From the NCBI GenBank assembly GCA_964573725.1, contig CAZNLJ010000018.1, positions 1-64,000 on the forward strand: 64,000 nt of DNA, read 5' to 3'. This stretch comes from UBA6168 sp964573725 (GTDB lineage: Bacteria > Bacteroidota > Bacteroidia > Chitinophagales > Saprospiraceae). The position numbers and the translations under genes are program-made. The notes beneath the pieces are model-generated. The model saw only the letters and a list, made by a program, of their open reading frames with translations. It made no database searches and was not told the origin of the DNA. This document shows, one piece after another, positions 28,001 to 37,361 of the stretch (the first letter of the stretch is position 1; each line of letters begins with the position of its first letter).

Positions 28001-31000
28001 CCCAGCCCGCTTCCGTGTGGCAATCCGCACAGGTCGTCGGGAGTTGGTTCGCCACGTGGTCCGGATTCGTCGCCCCGTTGTAATCGTCCAGGTGGCAGCC
28101 CGCACAGGTGTTCGGGGTGTTGGTGTAGTCGCCGTTGTGGCAGGCGGCACAGTCGTTCGCGATTGCCGCATGTGCCCCGTTCAATACCCAGAAGTCGTTG
28201 TGGATCGCGAAGGTCGCCGGCTGCCAACCAGGTGTCGTCGTGTGGCAGCTTGCACAGTCGGTGGGTATTCCGAGCAGCACATGATTGGGATTGGTCGCTT
28301 GGTTATAGTTTACCGAATGACAGGCATCGCAATTCGTTGGCGTGCCGCTGTATCCGCTTGCATGGCAGTCCAGGCAGTCCGTTCCGATATGCGCGCCCGT
28401 CAGCGGAAAGGTGGTATTGTCATGGTTGAACCCGCTGGTGGCGTCGCCGGTCGGGTGGCAGGCCAGGCAAGCACTGCTGTTGTATACATATCCGTTCACC
28501 CCGTTGTGCTGGTCGTTCGTCTCCGGATTGACATGGCACCCGGTACAGCTGACCTGTGAATAATCCACCGGATCGGTATGGCATTCGATACACTCGCTCC
28601 AGGTCCCTGCATGCGCCCCGCTGTATATCGGAAAATATTGGGCATCATGGTCGAAGGTCGAAGGAACCCAACCGCTTTGGCTGTGGCAGCTCGCACAATC
28701 CGTCGTAAACTGGGCACTGCTATGGTCCGGATTGCTGGTGTTGTTGTATTCGTTACTATGACATCCGTAACAGGTGTTCGGCGTATTTGTGTAATCGCCG
28801 TTGTGACAGGCCGCACAATCGTTCGCAATCGACGCATGCGCCCCTTCCAGTACATAATAGTCGTCGTGGACCGGAAAACCCGCCGGCTGCCAGTCCGCTA
28901 CCGTGCTGTGGCACATCGCACAGTCCGTCGGTAATGACAAGGCCACGTGATTCGGATTCACACTGCCGTCGTAGTTACCCTGATGGCAACCCGCACAGGT
29001 GTTCGGCGTACTGCTGTAGTTTCCGCCCGTATGGCAGGCGATGCAGTCATTTGAAACGGGAATGTGTGCCCCGGTGAAGGGATAAACACTGTTGTGGTCG
29101 AAGGTCGACGGCGCCCAGGCCGTCTCCCCATGGCAGTCCTGGCAATCCGTCGGAAATTGCTGTCCCGCATGGTCCGGATCCGTCGCCGTGGCATAATCCG
29201 CCTGGTGGCAACCCGCACAGGTGTTCGGCGTATTCGTGTAGTCGCCGTTGTGGCACATGGCACAGTCGTTCGCAATCGCCGCGTGTGCCCCGTTCAGCAC
29301 GTAATAGTCGTCGTGGACCGGGAACGTCGCCGGCGCCCAGCCCGGCTCCGTACTGTGGCAAGCCGCACAATCCGTCGGCAACCCGAGCACCGTATGGTTG
29401 GGATTGGCCGACTGGTTGTAGTCGGTCAGGTGACAGGCGTCGCAATTCAGGGGCGTACCCGCGTACCCGTTCGTGTGGCAACCTACGCACGCAGTCCCCA
29501 GATGCGCCCCCGTCAACGGAAAGGCCGTCGTATTGTGGTCGAACACGTTGTCCGCTTCCCCCGTCGGGTGACAGGCCAGGCAGGCGCCGCTCTCGTATGC
29601 ATAGCCGGAAACCCCCTGATGCACATCGTCCGTCTCCGGATTCATATGGCATCCGGTACAGCTGTACTGGCTGAAATCTCCCGGAACCGTATGGCATTCG
29701 ACGCAGTCGCTCCAGGTACCCGCATGTGACCCGCTGTAAATGGGAAAATACTGCACGTCATGGTCGAAGCTGGCCGGTGTCCAGCTTACCTGGCTGTGAC
29801 AGGTCGTACAGTCGGTGGAGAACTGGGCGGCGGCATGGCCCGGGTTGGCGGTATTCTCGTAATCCGCGCTATGGCAACCGTAACACGTGTTCGGTGTATT
29901 CGTGTAGTCTCCGTTGTGACAGGCCGCACAGTCGTTCGCGATTGCCGCATGCGCCCCTTCCAGTACATAATAGTCGTCGTGGACCGGAAAACCCGCCGGT
30001 TGCCAGTCGAAGTCCGTTGTATGGCAAAGGGTACAATCGTTCGATAACACGAGGTTCGTATGGGACGGATTACTGCTCTGTTCGTAATCCAATTGATGAC
30101 AGCCTGCACAGTCGTTCGGCGTGCTGGAAAAGTTTCCGGCTACATGGCAGGCACCACAGTAGTTTTCCACCACCGTATGTGCGCCTGTCAATGGAAAAAA
30201 TTCATTGTGGTCGAAATCGGCAGGAATCCAACTTGCTTGGGTATGACAGCCGTCACAGGTGGTCGGTAATTGATGCAGGGCGTGATCCGGGTCTGAAGCC
30301 GTACCATATTCCGCAGCGTGGCAACCGATACAGGTGTTCGGCGTGTTCGTGTAATCGCCGTTGTGACAGGCCGCACAATCGTTCGCAATCGACGCATGCG
30401 CCCCTTCCAGTACATAATAGTCGTCGTGGACCGGAAAACCCGCCGGCTGCCAGTCCGCTACCGTGCTGTGGCACATCGCACAGTCCGTCGGTAATGACAA
30501 GGCCACGTGATTCGGATTCACACTGCCGTCGTAGTTACCCTGATGGCAACCCGCACAGGTGTTCGGCGTACTGCTGTAGTTTCCGCCCGTATGGCAGGCG
30601 ATGCAGTCATTTGAAACGGGAATGTGTGCCCCGGTGAAGGGATAAACACTGTTGTGGTCGAAGGTCGACGGCGCCCAGGCCGTCTCCCCATGGCAGTCCT
30701 GGCAATCCGTCGGAAATTGCTGTCCCGCATGGTCCGGATCCGTCGCCGTGGCATAATCCGCCTGGTGGCAACCCGCACAGGTGTTCGGCGTATTCGTGTA
30801 GTCGCCGTTGTGGCACATGGCACAGTCGTTCGCAATCGCCGCGTGTGCCCCGTTCAGCACGTAATAGTCGTCGTGGACCGGGAACGTCGCCGGCGCCCAG
30901 CCCGGCTCCGTACTGTGGCAAGCCGCACAATCCGTCGGCAACCCGAGCACCGTATGGTTGGGATTGGCCGACTGGTTGTAGTCGGTCAGGTGACAGGCGT

Positions 31001-32171
31001 CGCAATTCAGGGGCGTACCCGCGTACCCGTTCGTGTGGCAACCTACGCACGCAGTCCCCAGATGCGCCCCCGTCAACGGAAAGGCCGTCGTATTGTGGTC
31101 GAACACGTTGTCCGCATCCCCCGTCGGGTGACAGGCCAGACAGGCGCCGTTCTCATAGACAAAGCCTGCTACCCCGCCATGCGCTTCGCTGGTCTCCGGA
31201 TCCCGGTGACATCCCGTACACTGAAAGACCGTATAGTCGGTGGATACTTGGTGACATTCCGAGCATCGGTTCCATACCCCCGCATGTGCTCCACTGTAAA
31301 TGGGAAAATAGGCGCCGTCATGATCGGTGAAACCGGCCGGCATCCAACCGGGATCCGTCGTGTGGCACCCTGCACAGTCCTCCCCGAAACCGGCCGCCCC
31401 ATGGTCGGGATCCATCGTCCGGGACGCATCCTCCGCATGACAAGCCGCGCAATTGACAGGCGTGGCGGAATAACTCCCGCCTGTATGACACTGCGCACAT
31501 GCCGGCAATGCGTGCCCTGCCGTCAGCGGAAAGAAACTGTGGTCCACCCGGTCCGTCTCCCACCCCGTCGTTTCCGTGTCGTGACAATCCAGGCACTGGA
31601 TGGTGAAACCCGCCGCCAGGTGGTCCGGATTTTTTGATGCTTGGTATTCGGATAAATGACAGGATACACAATCGTTGCCAATCCGGTCGAACCGCAGGCC
31701 GGTCTCCGACAGGTGACAGTCCTGGCAACTCACCCCCCGGTGGATCCCCGTCAACGGGAACCCGTTCCGCAGGTGGAGGTCCTGGATATCCTCCACCAAC
31801 CAATGGTCCGTGCCGTGACACCGGGCACAGTCCGTCCCGACCGTCTGCTGATGGATATCCGTATGGCAACCGACACAGGTAATGGATACTTCCTGAAAAA
31901 CCAAGGAGGTATGACAGTCGCGGCAATCCGCAACCATATGTTTTCCTGTCAACGTAAAGTCCGTGGCCTGGTTATGATTGAAAAGAAGGGTGTCGGCTGA
32001 CCTGTCGGAATCGAACAACCCGTTTCCGTCCGCTAAACCGGCATGGATGTCCCAACTGCTCGGCGAATGGCATGCGGCACAGTTCATCTTGAACGCAGAC
32101 CCATGGGGATGCTGCGAAAATCCTACCTGGATTCCCAACAGCAACATACCGAGGATCGCAATTCTGTTCAA
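25079..32171 (-). CDS. Giant repeat-expanded multiheme c-type cytochrome, at least 93 CXXCH motifs (gap inside)
   Basis: One gene interrupted by a 100-N gap. Upstream of the gap the frame encodes 61 CXXCH motifs, downstream 32, so 93 are visible. A signal peptide (MNRIAILGMLLLGIQVGFSQ) targets it to the periplasm or beyond. Hemes 1-13 have the same order and spacing as the 13-heme neighbour. The rest consists of modules such as GAHaaIANDCAACHNGDY, NTPNTCAGCH, NPDH and STFDH, in which each CXXCH has a separate histidine able to serve as distal ligand. Cap modules with FPIYSG, CxECH, CTGCH/CIDCH and ACLACHPTG recur at hemes 11-13, 32-34 and 47-49 and at the C-terminus. The frame change across the gap is explained by the arbitrary N count. 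The start is TTG at 32171, because a stop precedes it; ATG at 32147 is the alternative. There is no type IX sorting domain. Confidence 0.9.
25597..28279 (-). repeat. 447-bp tandem repeats, 6 CXXCH motifs per unit
   Basis: The same anchor sequence (…GGTTCGGATTGACGCTG…) recurs at 25597, 26044, 26491, 26938, 27385 and 27833. Spacing is 447 bp except across the N gap (448), so the unit is 149 codons. Variants alternate (GCTG or GCAG before the anchor), making an 894-bp higher-order repeat. The segment 25930-26544 is identical to 26824-27438, that is, 615 bp up to the gap. All units lie inside the giant cytochrome gene. Confidence 0.9.
27439..27538. other. Assembly gap of exactly 100 N inside the giant cytochrome
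   Basis: A run of 100 N, the usual placeholder for a gap of unknown size. It interrupts long near-identical repeats, which explains the failed assembly. Reading frame and repeat period both fit a true length of 99 bp plus a whole number of 447-bp units. The shortest solution encodes one more CXXCH motif, giving at least 94. Confidence 0.95.
28789..29555 (-). repeat. 767-bp exact duplication, copy 1
   Basis: Identical base for base to 30349-31115 (offset 1560 bp), with mismatches immediately outside on both sides. Encodes twelve consecutive CXXCH modules within the giant cytochrome. The absence of any silent difference implies a recent duplication or gene conversion. Confidence 0.9.
30349..31115 (-). 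repeat. 767-bp exact duplication, copy 2
   Basis: Second copy of the segment at 28789-29555, closer to the N-terminus of the giant cytochrome. The first difference after the repeat is at 31116 (a versus t at 29556), and flanking modules are only partly similar. Confidence 0.9.
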
Positions 32172-32199
32172 TTATCACTAAAGTTGTGGTCGATACTGA

Positions 32200-32207
32200 C
32201 AAATCTA
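32200..32207 (-). promoter_or_regulatory. -7 promoter box before the giant cytochrome
   Basis: The minus strand reads TAGATTTG, a perfect TAnnTTTG box, 28 bp upstream of the TTG start at 32171. No TTTG is found at -33. If used, the giant cytochrome has its own promoter in addition to read-through from the upstream cytochrome genes. Confidence 0.4.
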
Positions 32208-32753
32208 TGACAATATTCGATACGTCTGCTGTTTTTTCGACGAACGTCAGGGAGAATTTCGTTTATCTATGCCGCTGATGTAGCGTCCGGCACTTTCCCG
32301 ATCGGATGACCCGACCGGATCTTTTCCGGTTCACGTGCCGTATCCCGCCTCTTATGACGATTCATTACAGGTTTTTCATCCGCATCGGACGGCACACAGG
32401 TACCCGGATCCTTGTTCCCGGGTAATTGAGAATGACCAATCCATCTCATCGGCCGCACCTCCGAATGCCACCGTTGGCCGGCTACCCTTTCGGTATGACC
32501 AGTTGTCCGTACCCTCGGTGACCGCTTTATCACCACTCCCCTCCTTATCTTTTGAATTTTTTGTTCCTCGGCTTCATGAGGTATGGACCGGGTTGTCCCC
32601 TGTGCCGGCAATCATCGGAAAAACAGGAAAGCTTATCCAGCGGACAGCAGGACCTGGCCGGACAGCCCAAGGTTGGCAAGCTCGACAAGGACCTGCCTCC
32701 CATGGAAAATTATGCCGTATGATTTGATCGGAATCTCCGCTCTCCCGCCGCAC
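32208..32753. other. Intergenic region between the 13-heme and giant cytochrome genes
   Basis: About 550 bp without a convincing gene, the longest gap inside the otherwise compact multiheme locus. Frames of 110-130 codons on both strands have no domain, signal peptide or CXXCH motif. The length is compatible with an independent promoter and leader for the giant cytochrome. I see no clear terminator. Confidence 0.5.
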
Positions 32754-33839
32754 CTACTCCCGACCTTTCGGATGACAGGCATAGCACGCCTGAGAGGAAA
32801 AAATGTATCCGGAAACTTCGTCGTGCTCGTCGGCCAGGCGACCGGCATTATTGTGTTCATGGCAATCTATGCAACTGAACTGCTTGAAACTCCCCGCGGT
32901 GGTATGGCATTCCGAACACTGGTTCCATTCTCCGGAATGGGTACCGCTGAAAATCGGAAAATATAACTGGTCGTGCTGGGAAAAGTCTGCCGCTTGCCAT
33001 CCTGGGTCGGTATTATGACAGGCGGTACAATCGGTAGGAAAGTTGTTGGCTACGTGGTCGGGACTTTCCGCCGTCTGGAAATCATCCAGGTGACAAGCCA
33101 CGCATTCCCGGGGCGTACCGATGAAATTACCGTTTTGATGACATTGGTTGCAATCGTTGATGGCATGACCTCCGGTGAGGGGAAAGAACAAATGATTGGC
33201 GGCTCCGGAAGACCACTGCCATCCCGCGGCGGCCATGTCGTGGCAATCCAGACATGCCAACGAATACCCGGCAGCGGCATGGTCCGGACTGGTGGTCGAC
33301 TGGTAATCCGCCAAATGGCAGTTCACACAGTCATTGCCTATCCGGTCGAACCGCAAGACTGTCTCCGACCGGTGACAATCCCGACAATCGGCGACCGCAT
33401 GCTGCCCCAACAATGGAAACCCGTTCTGCACATGCAGCCCCATGATGTCTTCCACCAACCAATGGTCCGTGGTGTGGCATCGGGCGCAATCGTCTCCTAC
33501 CGTCATCTGATGCAAGTCCGTGTGGCAAGTATTACAGCTCGGGGAGGCTTCCTCAAATTTCAAACTGGCATGGCAATCCCGACAATCGACCTGCGCATGC
33601 CGCCCCTCCAAGGTGTAGCCGGTCTGGGAATGCCGGAACTTCCCATCTTCCAAAAAGGCCTTCTCGGCTTCCTGACGGCCGCCCCTGGGTTCCGGTGCCC
33701 ACCGGTCGCCGGGAATCTCCCAACCTTCCGGCCGGTGACAAGCGGCGCAATCTATCCGCATCGCTTCCCCATGCGGCTGCTGGGCCATCGATGAAATGCC
33801 CGCCATCCAGCATAATATTCCCGCTGCAATCTGTCTCAT
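32754..33839 (-). CDS. 13-heme c-type cytochrome, small paralogue of the giant cytochrome
   Basis: A 361-residue protein with a signal peptide (ending SSMAQ, about residue 19) and 13 CXXCH motifs, from CAACH near residue 31 to CYACHPKGRE at the end. Motif order, spacing and linking sequences (DHWLVEDIMGLH, LRFDRIGNDCVNCH, HFxSGTHSGEWNQCSECH-like) match the first 13 hemes of the giant cytochrome. The ending (CIDCHEHN…ACYACHP) matches the giant's C-terminus. It therefore resembles an unexpanded version of the giant protein. Likely periplasmic or exported; extra histidines suggest mostly bis-histidine hemes. ATG start at 33839. It is 104 bp downstream of the 23-heme gene. Confidence 0.9.
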   Translation of the reverse strand: MRQIAAGILCWMAGISSMAQQPHGEAMRIDCAACHRPEGWEIPGDRWAPEPRGGRQEAEKAFLEDGKFRHSQTGYTLEGRHAQVDCRDCHASLKFEEASPSCNTCHTDLHQMTVGDDCARCHTTDHWLVEDIMGLHVQNGFPLLGQHAVADCRDCHRSETVLRFDRIGNDCVNCHLADYQSTTSPDHAAAGYSLACLDCHDMAAAGWQWSSGAANHLFFPLTGGHAINDCNQCHQNGNFIGTPRECVACHLDDFQTAESPDHVANNFPTDCTACHNTDPGWQAADFSQHDQLYFPIFSGTHSGEWNQCSECHTTAGSFKQFSCIDCHEHNNAGRLADEHDEVSGYIFSSQACYACHPKGRE

Positions 33840-33943
33840 GTCATCGTTTTTTTACCCCTCCTTGCATTATCTCCCCGAACCTCCGGCATCTGGGCGGACC
33901 GGGCTTGTGCCCTGCCCCGAACGTTCCGGCCGGCGACGGTCCA

Positions 33944-35770
33944 TCAATCGCTCCCGTGACAATCCGCACATTCGAACTTTTCCAACCGGTATCTTACCAC
34001 TGACCGGCCGTCGACCGCCTCCGGGACATGACATCCCTCACAGGCGACCAACGTATGCTTACCCTCCAACTTGAAACGGGTACGGTCATGGTCGAAATCC
34101 GGGATTCGCCATTCCTCGAACCCGTGACACCGGGCGCAATCCGTTTGCCCTGCCTCCGCAAATTGTCCGCCGTGATCGTCTTCATGACAACCCTGACAGG
34201 TAGTTGCCAAGCCGGCAAACCGGCCGTAAGGATAGTCCGTATCCCGCTCATGGCATGCAATACAGCGCGCCCTGTCATGCTGCCCTTCCAGCCTGAACGC
34301 CGTCTGCCCATGGTCGAATAGATTCGTTTCGGTCCAGCTGCCCACCGTATGACAATTGTCACATGCCTGCCCGGGATACCACTTATCCGGTAGCGTCTCC
34401 CCGTGCACGTCCGCATGACAATCCTTGCACCGATCGCCGATATCCCGGAACATCCATTTCTCCTCCTTCAGGTGACAGGCAAAACAGGGGGTGGCCACAT
34501 GCGCTCCTTCCAACGGGAATCCGGCCTTCTCATGCTGCTCGAATGTGAAAATGCTTGCCTCGAATCCATCCACAATGTGACATTCCCCACAGTCCCGCAC
34601 CTTTTCCGACTCCACAAATTGGCCCTCGTGATAATCGGTATGGCAATCGGTGCAAGCCTGATGCGGCAGGGCTTCCGTCATCCGACCGGATGTATGGCAG
34701 TCCCGGCAATCTACCGACTTATGTTTTCCTTCCAGGGGAAAGTCCGTCCGGTCATGGTCGAACGCCGCCATGTCCCCGGTGTTCCGGAACGAATTTTCAT
34801 GGTGACAATCCGTACAGGTGCTTCCGAAACGCCCTTGATGGATGTCTTCATGACACGCGGCACAATCGGTGACCCCCGTCCCGGCCTTGTCCTGAAACAC
34901 GGTCAACGGCGTCGTTCCGGCGACCTGATGGCAGTCCGTACATTGGACCTGCTGATGCCGGCCTTTCAAAGGGAATCCGGTCCGCTGATGCTGGAACCGA
35001 CGCCAACCTTCCCGGGAAGCGAACGATTGCTCGACATGGCATTCCTTACACTGGGTACCCAGCTGGTTTTGATGGGGGTCCTCATGGCAATTGTTGCAAT
35101 TGGCAAATGCAATCCCCTTGAATACCTGGAATGCCTTCCCGTTGCGCGTCTCTTCCCGGTGACACGCGACACAGGCAACTTCCTCGTGCTTGCCCCGGAG
35201 CGGATACGCCGACCGGTCATGGTCGAACTTGCCGGCGGGCGCAAATTCTTCCGTGGTGTGGCACTGCGCACAATCACTCGCCAATGTCTTTTGGTGATAG
35301 TCCTCATGGCAATCCAGACAGGCTTGCCCCATGCCCAACCAGGTGCCTTCCTTTTTCCGGAGTTCGGCGTCGGCTATGTACGCGGGCTGATGGCACGCAC
35401 GGCAATCGATCCGCCGATGTGCTCCGGTCAGGTCATATCCCGTCAATGCATGGTTGAACGCGGACGTGTCAAAACGTACCATGTCGAACTTGCGCCCATG
35501 ATGGTCGCTGTGGCAGTCCGCGCATTCCTTGCCCTTGACTTCCCGCGAACTGTGGTATCCCTTCCTTCGGTCCATCGCCTGCTTGATCTCCTTGTGACAG
35601 TCCAGGCACTTGTCGTTGGATACCTTGTCTCCCAACACGTGGCATTGGGTACACTGGCTGATACCTTCCAAATGCGCATGGGCCTTGGACAAATCACCCG
35701 GCGATAGTTGTCCCGCCGCTTCGCCCAGCCACAAGAACGCCAACCACGATAAGACTATGGATCGGATCAT
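33944..35770 (-). CDS. 23-heme c-type cytochrome
   Basis: A 608-residue protein starting MIRSIVLSWLAFLWLGEAAGQ, a signal peptide. It contains 23 CXXCH motifs, many in the series CxxCHxDxHxGxF, with distal-histidine candidates in FDHDRT, LEGKH and HQG segments. Spacing and sequence are unlike the other two cytochromes; the motif layout recalls doubled-CXXCH (cytochrome c3/c7-like) periplasmic proteins of anaerobic respirers. It is a probable intermediate between the inner-membrane components encoded just upstream and the exported cytochromes. The ATG at 35770 is chosen for its signal peptide; the frame extends to 35878 without a plausible start. Confidence 0.88.
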   Translation of the reverse strand: MIRSIVLSWLAFLWLGEAAGQLSPGDLSKAHAHLEGISQCTQCHVLGDKVSNDKCLDCHKEIKQAMDRRKGYHSSREVKGKECADCHSDHHGRKFDMVRFDTSAFNHALTGYDLTGAHRRIDCRACHQPAYIADAELRKKEGTWLGMGQACLDCHEDYHQKTLASDCAQCHTTEEFAPAGKFDHDRSAYPLRGKHEEVACVACHREETRNGKAFQVFKGIAFANCNNCHEDPHQNQLGTQCKECHVEQSFASREGWRRFQHQRTGFPLKGRHQQVQCTDCHQVAGTTPLTVFQDKAGTGVTDCAACHEDIHQGRFGSTCTDCHHENSFRNTGDMAAFDHDRTDFPLEGKHKSVDCRDCHTSGRMTEALPHQACTDCHTDYHEGQFVESEKVRDCGECHIVDGFEASIFTFEQHEKAGFPLEGAHVATPCFACHLKEEKWMFRDIGDRCKDCHADVHGETLPDKWYPGQACDNCHTVGSWTETNLFDHGQTAFRLEGQHDRARCIACHERDTDYPYGRFAGLATTCQGCHEDDHGGQFAEAGQTDCARCHGFEEWRIPDFDHDRTRFKLEGKHTLVACEGCHVPEAVDGRSVVRYRLEKFECADCHGSD

Positions 35771-35984
35771 GAATAACTGATGATTGTGGTTTCCAGCCGT
35801 CCGGCCGCACCGATACCCGATATATTCAGCTGCCTCTCCACTTTCCCGGAACGAACGCGCTCCCGTTACCGGTCCCAACCGTCCATCCGCTTCGTCATGC
35901 GGCGAACTGCAGCTCCACCAAATCCGCCTCGGCTCGGAATTCGGATGACCGGCTCCCGCAACCGCCCGCCTCGCCGACGCGCCG

Positions 35985-37313
35985 CTACTTGTACTTCCGG
36001 ACCGTATACCCGAAACGCTTGGTTATCTTGACACCGGATTTCTCCAGGAACCGGGTCGGCAATTCCCCCCCGGCGAATATGTACACCAGGTCGTTCGGAA
36101 TTGATTCCGTCGTCCCGCTCTCTGTATAACGCAACCATACTCGCTCCGGTTCTATCTCCACCAGATTGGATTGCCACCGAAGGTCCACTTTTCCTTCCCG
36201 CACGGCCTGGTCCATCTTTTCCCTGTTCTTGGGCTTGACCCTGGCAAAAGCGTCGCCCCGGTAACTCAAGATCACTTCGTTCTGCTCCGCTAATGAGTTG
36301 GCCGCTTCAATGGCAGAGTCTCCTCCCCCTACGACCAGCACCCGCTTGCCCGTTATCAACTCCGGCTCCAGGAGTTTGTACGCAACCTTCTCCGTCACTT
36401 CCCCCGGAATGCCGAGCTTCCGCGGACTTCCCCTCCGACCTATGGCCAACAACACATGCTTCGCTTTGAACGTCTCTCCGCCGGCTGTTGCGACATGGAA
36501 GATATCCCCCCGGAGTTCCACCGTTTCCACCTTGGTATGCTCCCGGATCCGGATGTTGTTTTTCCCCAGCGCATCGTTCCAAATGCCCAGTAGCTCCGAT
36601 TTGCTGGTATCGAATAATTTCACTTTCCCATACAAGGGCAGGTTCATCGGCGCCGTCATGACGATCTTGGACCGGGGAAAGTTGTAAACGGTCCCACCTA
36701 GGGAATCCTGCTCGAGCGTCTCGAAGGTCAATCCCATCTTCCTGGCGGTCAAGGATGCGGAAATACCGGCCGGCCCCGCCCCGATGATGACCAAATCCAG
36801 TGTCTCGCCTCCCCGCCGGGGTAATCCCGCCGCTATCGATTGCACCGCTGCCTCCCCTTGCTCCACACTGTTCTTGATCAGTCCCATCCCGCCCAGCTCC
36901 CCCGCAATGTATATCCCCTGCACATTGGTCTCGTAGTTCTCACTGACGTGCGGCAGGTCCACACCCCGCTTCTCCGTCCCGATGACCAGGGAGATGGCTT
37001 CTACCGGACAGGCATGGAAACAGGCCCCATGCCCCACACACTCCGCCGCATTCACCAAGGTCGCACGCCCGTTGACAATGCCGATGATGTCCTTCTCCGG
37101 ACAGGCTTCCACGCAGGCGCCGCTCTTGATACAGGTGTTGAGGTCTATCCGGGGATGTAAGGAGACCGGCTCGAATAGCCCTTCGCTCCTCGCTTTCTCT
37201 ATTTTTTGTACCACGATCCGGGATTCCCGCCGTTGCTTGCGGAGGTAGATGTACACCACCAGGAAACACAACAGGAAAACCGCGCCGTATATGATGATTT
37301 GCTCGACTATCAT
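35985..37313 (-). CDS. Membrane-anchored FeS/NAD(P)-binding flavoprotein oxidoreductase
   Basis: A 442-residue protein: one N-terminal membrane helix (about 6-24), a two-motif ferredoxin-like domain (Cys61/67/71-Pro and Cys92/98/102-Pro), then a thioredoxin-reductase-like fold with FAD motif GAGPAG at 178-183 and NAD(P) motif GGGDSAIEAA near 330. The redox-active CxxC of thioredoxin reductase is absent, so it resembles ferredoxin-NAD(P) reductases. In both cysteine motifs the second cysteine of the usual CxxCxxCxxxCP is replaced (Ser64, His95). It would pass electrons between NAD(P)H and FeS clusters at the inner membrane. It lies 48 bp after the cytochrome b gene and upstream of the multiheme cytochromes. 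Confidence 0.82.
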   Translation of the reverse strand: MIVEQIIIYGAVFLLCFLVVYIYLRKQRRESRIVVQKIEKARSEGLFEPVSLHPRIDLNTCIKSGACVEACPEKDIIGIVNGRATLVNAAECVGHGACFHACPVEAISLVIGTEKRGVDLPHVSENYETNVQGIYIAGELGGMGLIKNSVEQGEAAVQSIAAGLPRRGGETLDLVIIGAGPAGISASLTARKMGLTFETLEQDSLGGTVYNFPRSKIVMTAPMNLPLYGKVKLFDTSKSELLGIWNDALGKNNIRIREHTKVETVELRGDIFHVATAGGETFKAKHVLLAIGRRGSPRKLGIPGEVTEKVAYKLLEPELITGKRVLVVGGGDSAIEAANSLAEQNEVILSYRGDAFARVKPKNREKMDQAVREGKVDLRWQSNLVEIEPERVWLRYTESGTTESIPNDLVYIFAGGELPTRFLEKSGVKITKRFGYTVRKYK

Positions 37314-37361
37314 GGATCTCTCCTTTTTTGAAGCTTGCTCCGCTTATCGACCGCCAAGCAT

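Noticed and set aside
25597..31200. CRISPR-like regular repeats
   Set aside because: Repeats are 447 bp (with about 150-bp sub-modules), keep a reading frame and encode heme motifs; there are no 20-40 bp repeats with unique spacers and no cas genes.
25079..32171. Two separate cytochrome genes on either side of the N gap
   Set aside because: The frame shift equals the error expected from a 100-N placeholder, and the repeat phase continues across the gap; one gene is simpler.
32267..32611. 114-codon minus frame between cytochrome genes
   Set aside because: No CXXCH, signal peptide or recognisable domain; reads as chance frame in an intergenic region.
23335..35770. Direct homology to the MtrCAB or OmcS systems
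   Set aside because: Heme numbers, spacing and barrel features do not match what I know of these families; only functional analogy is claimed.
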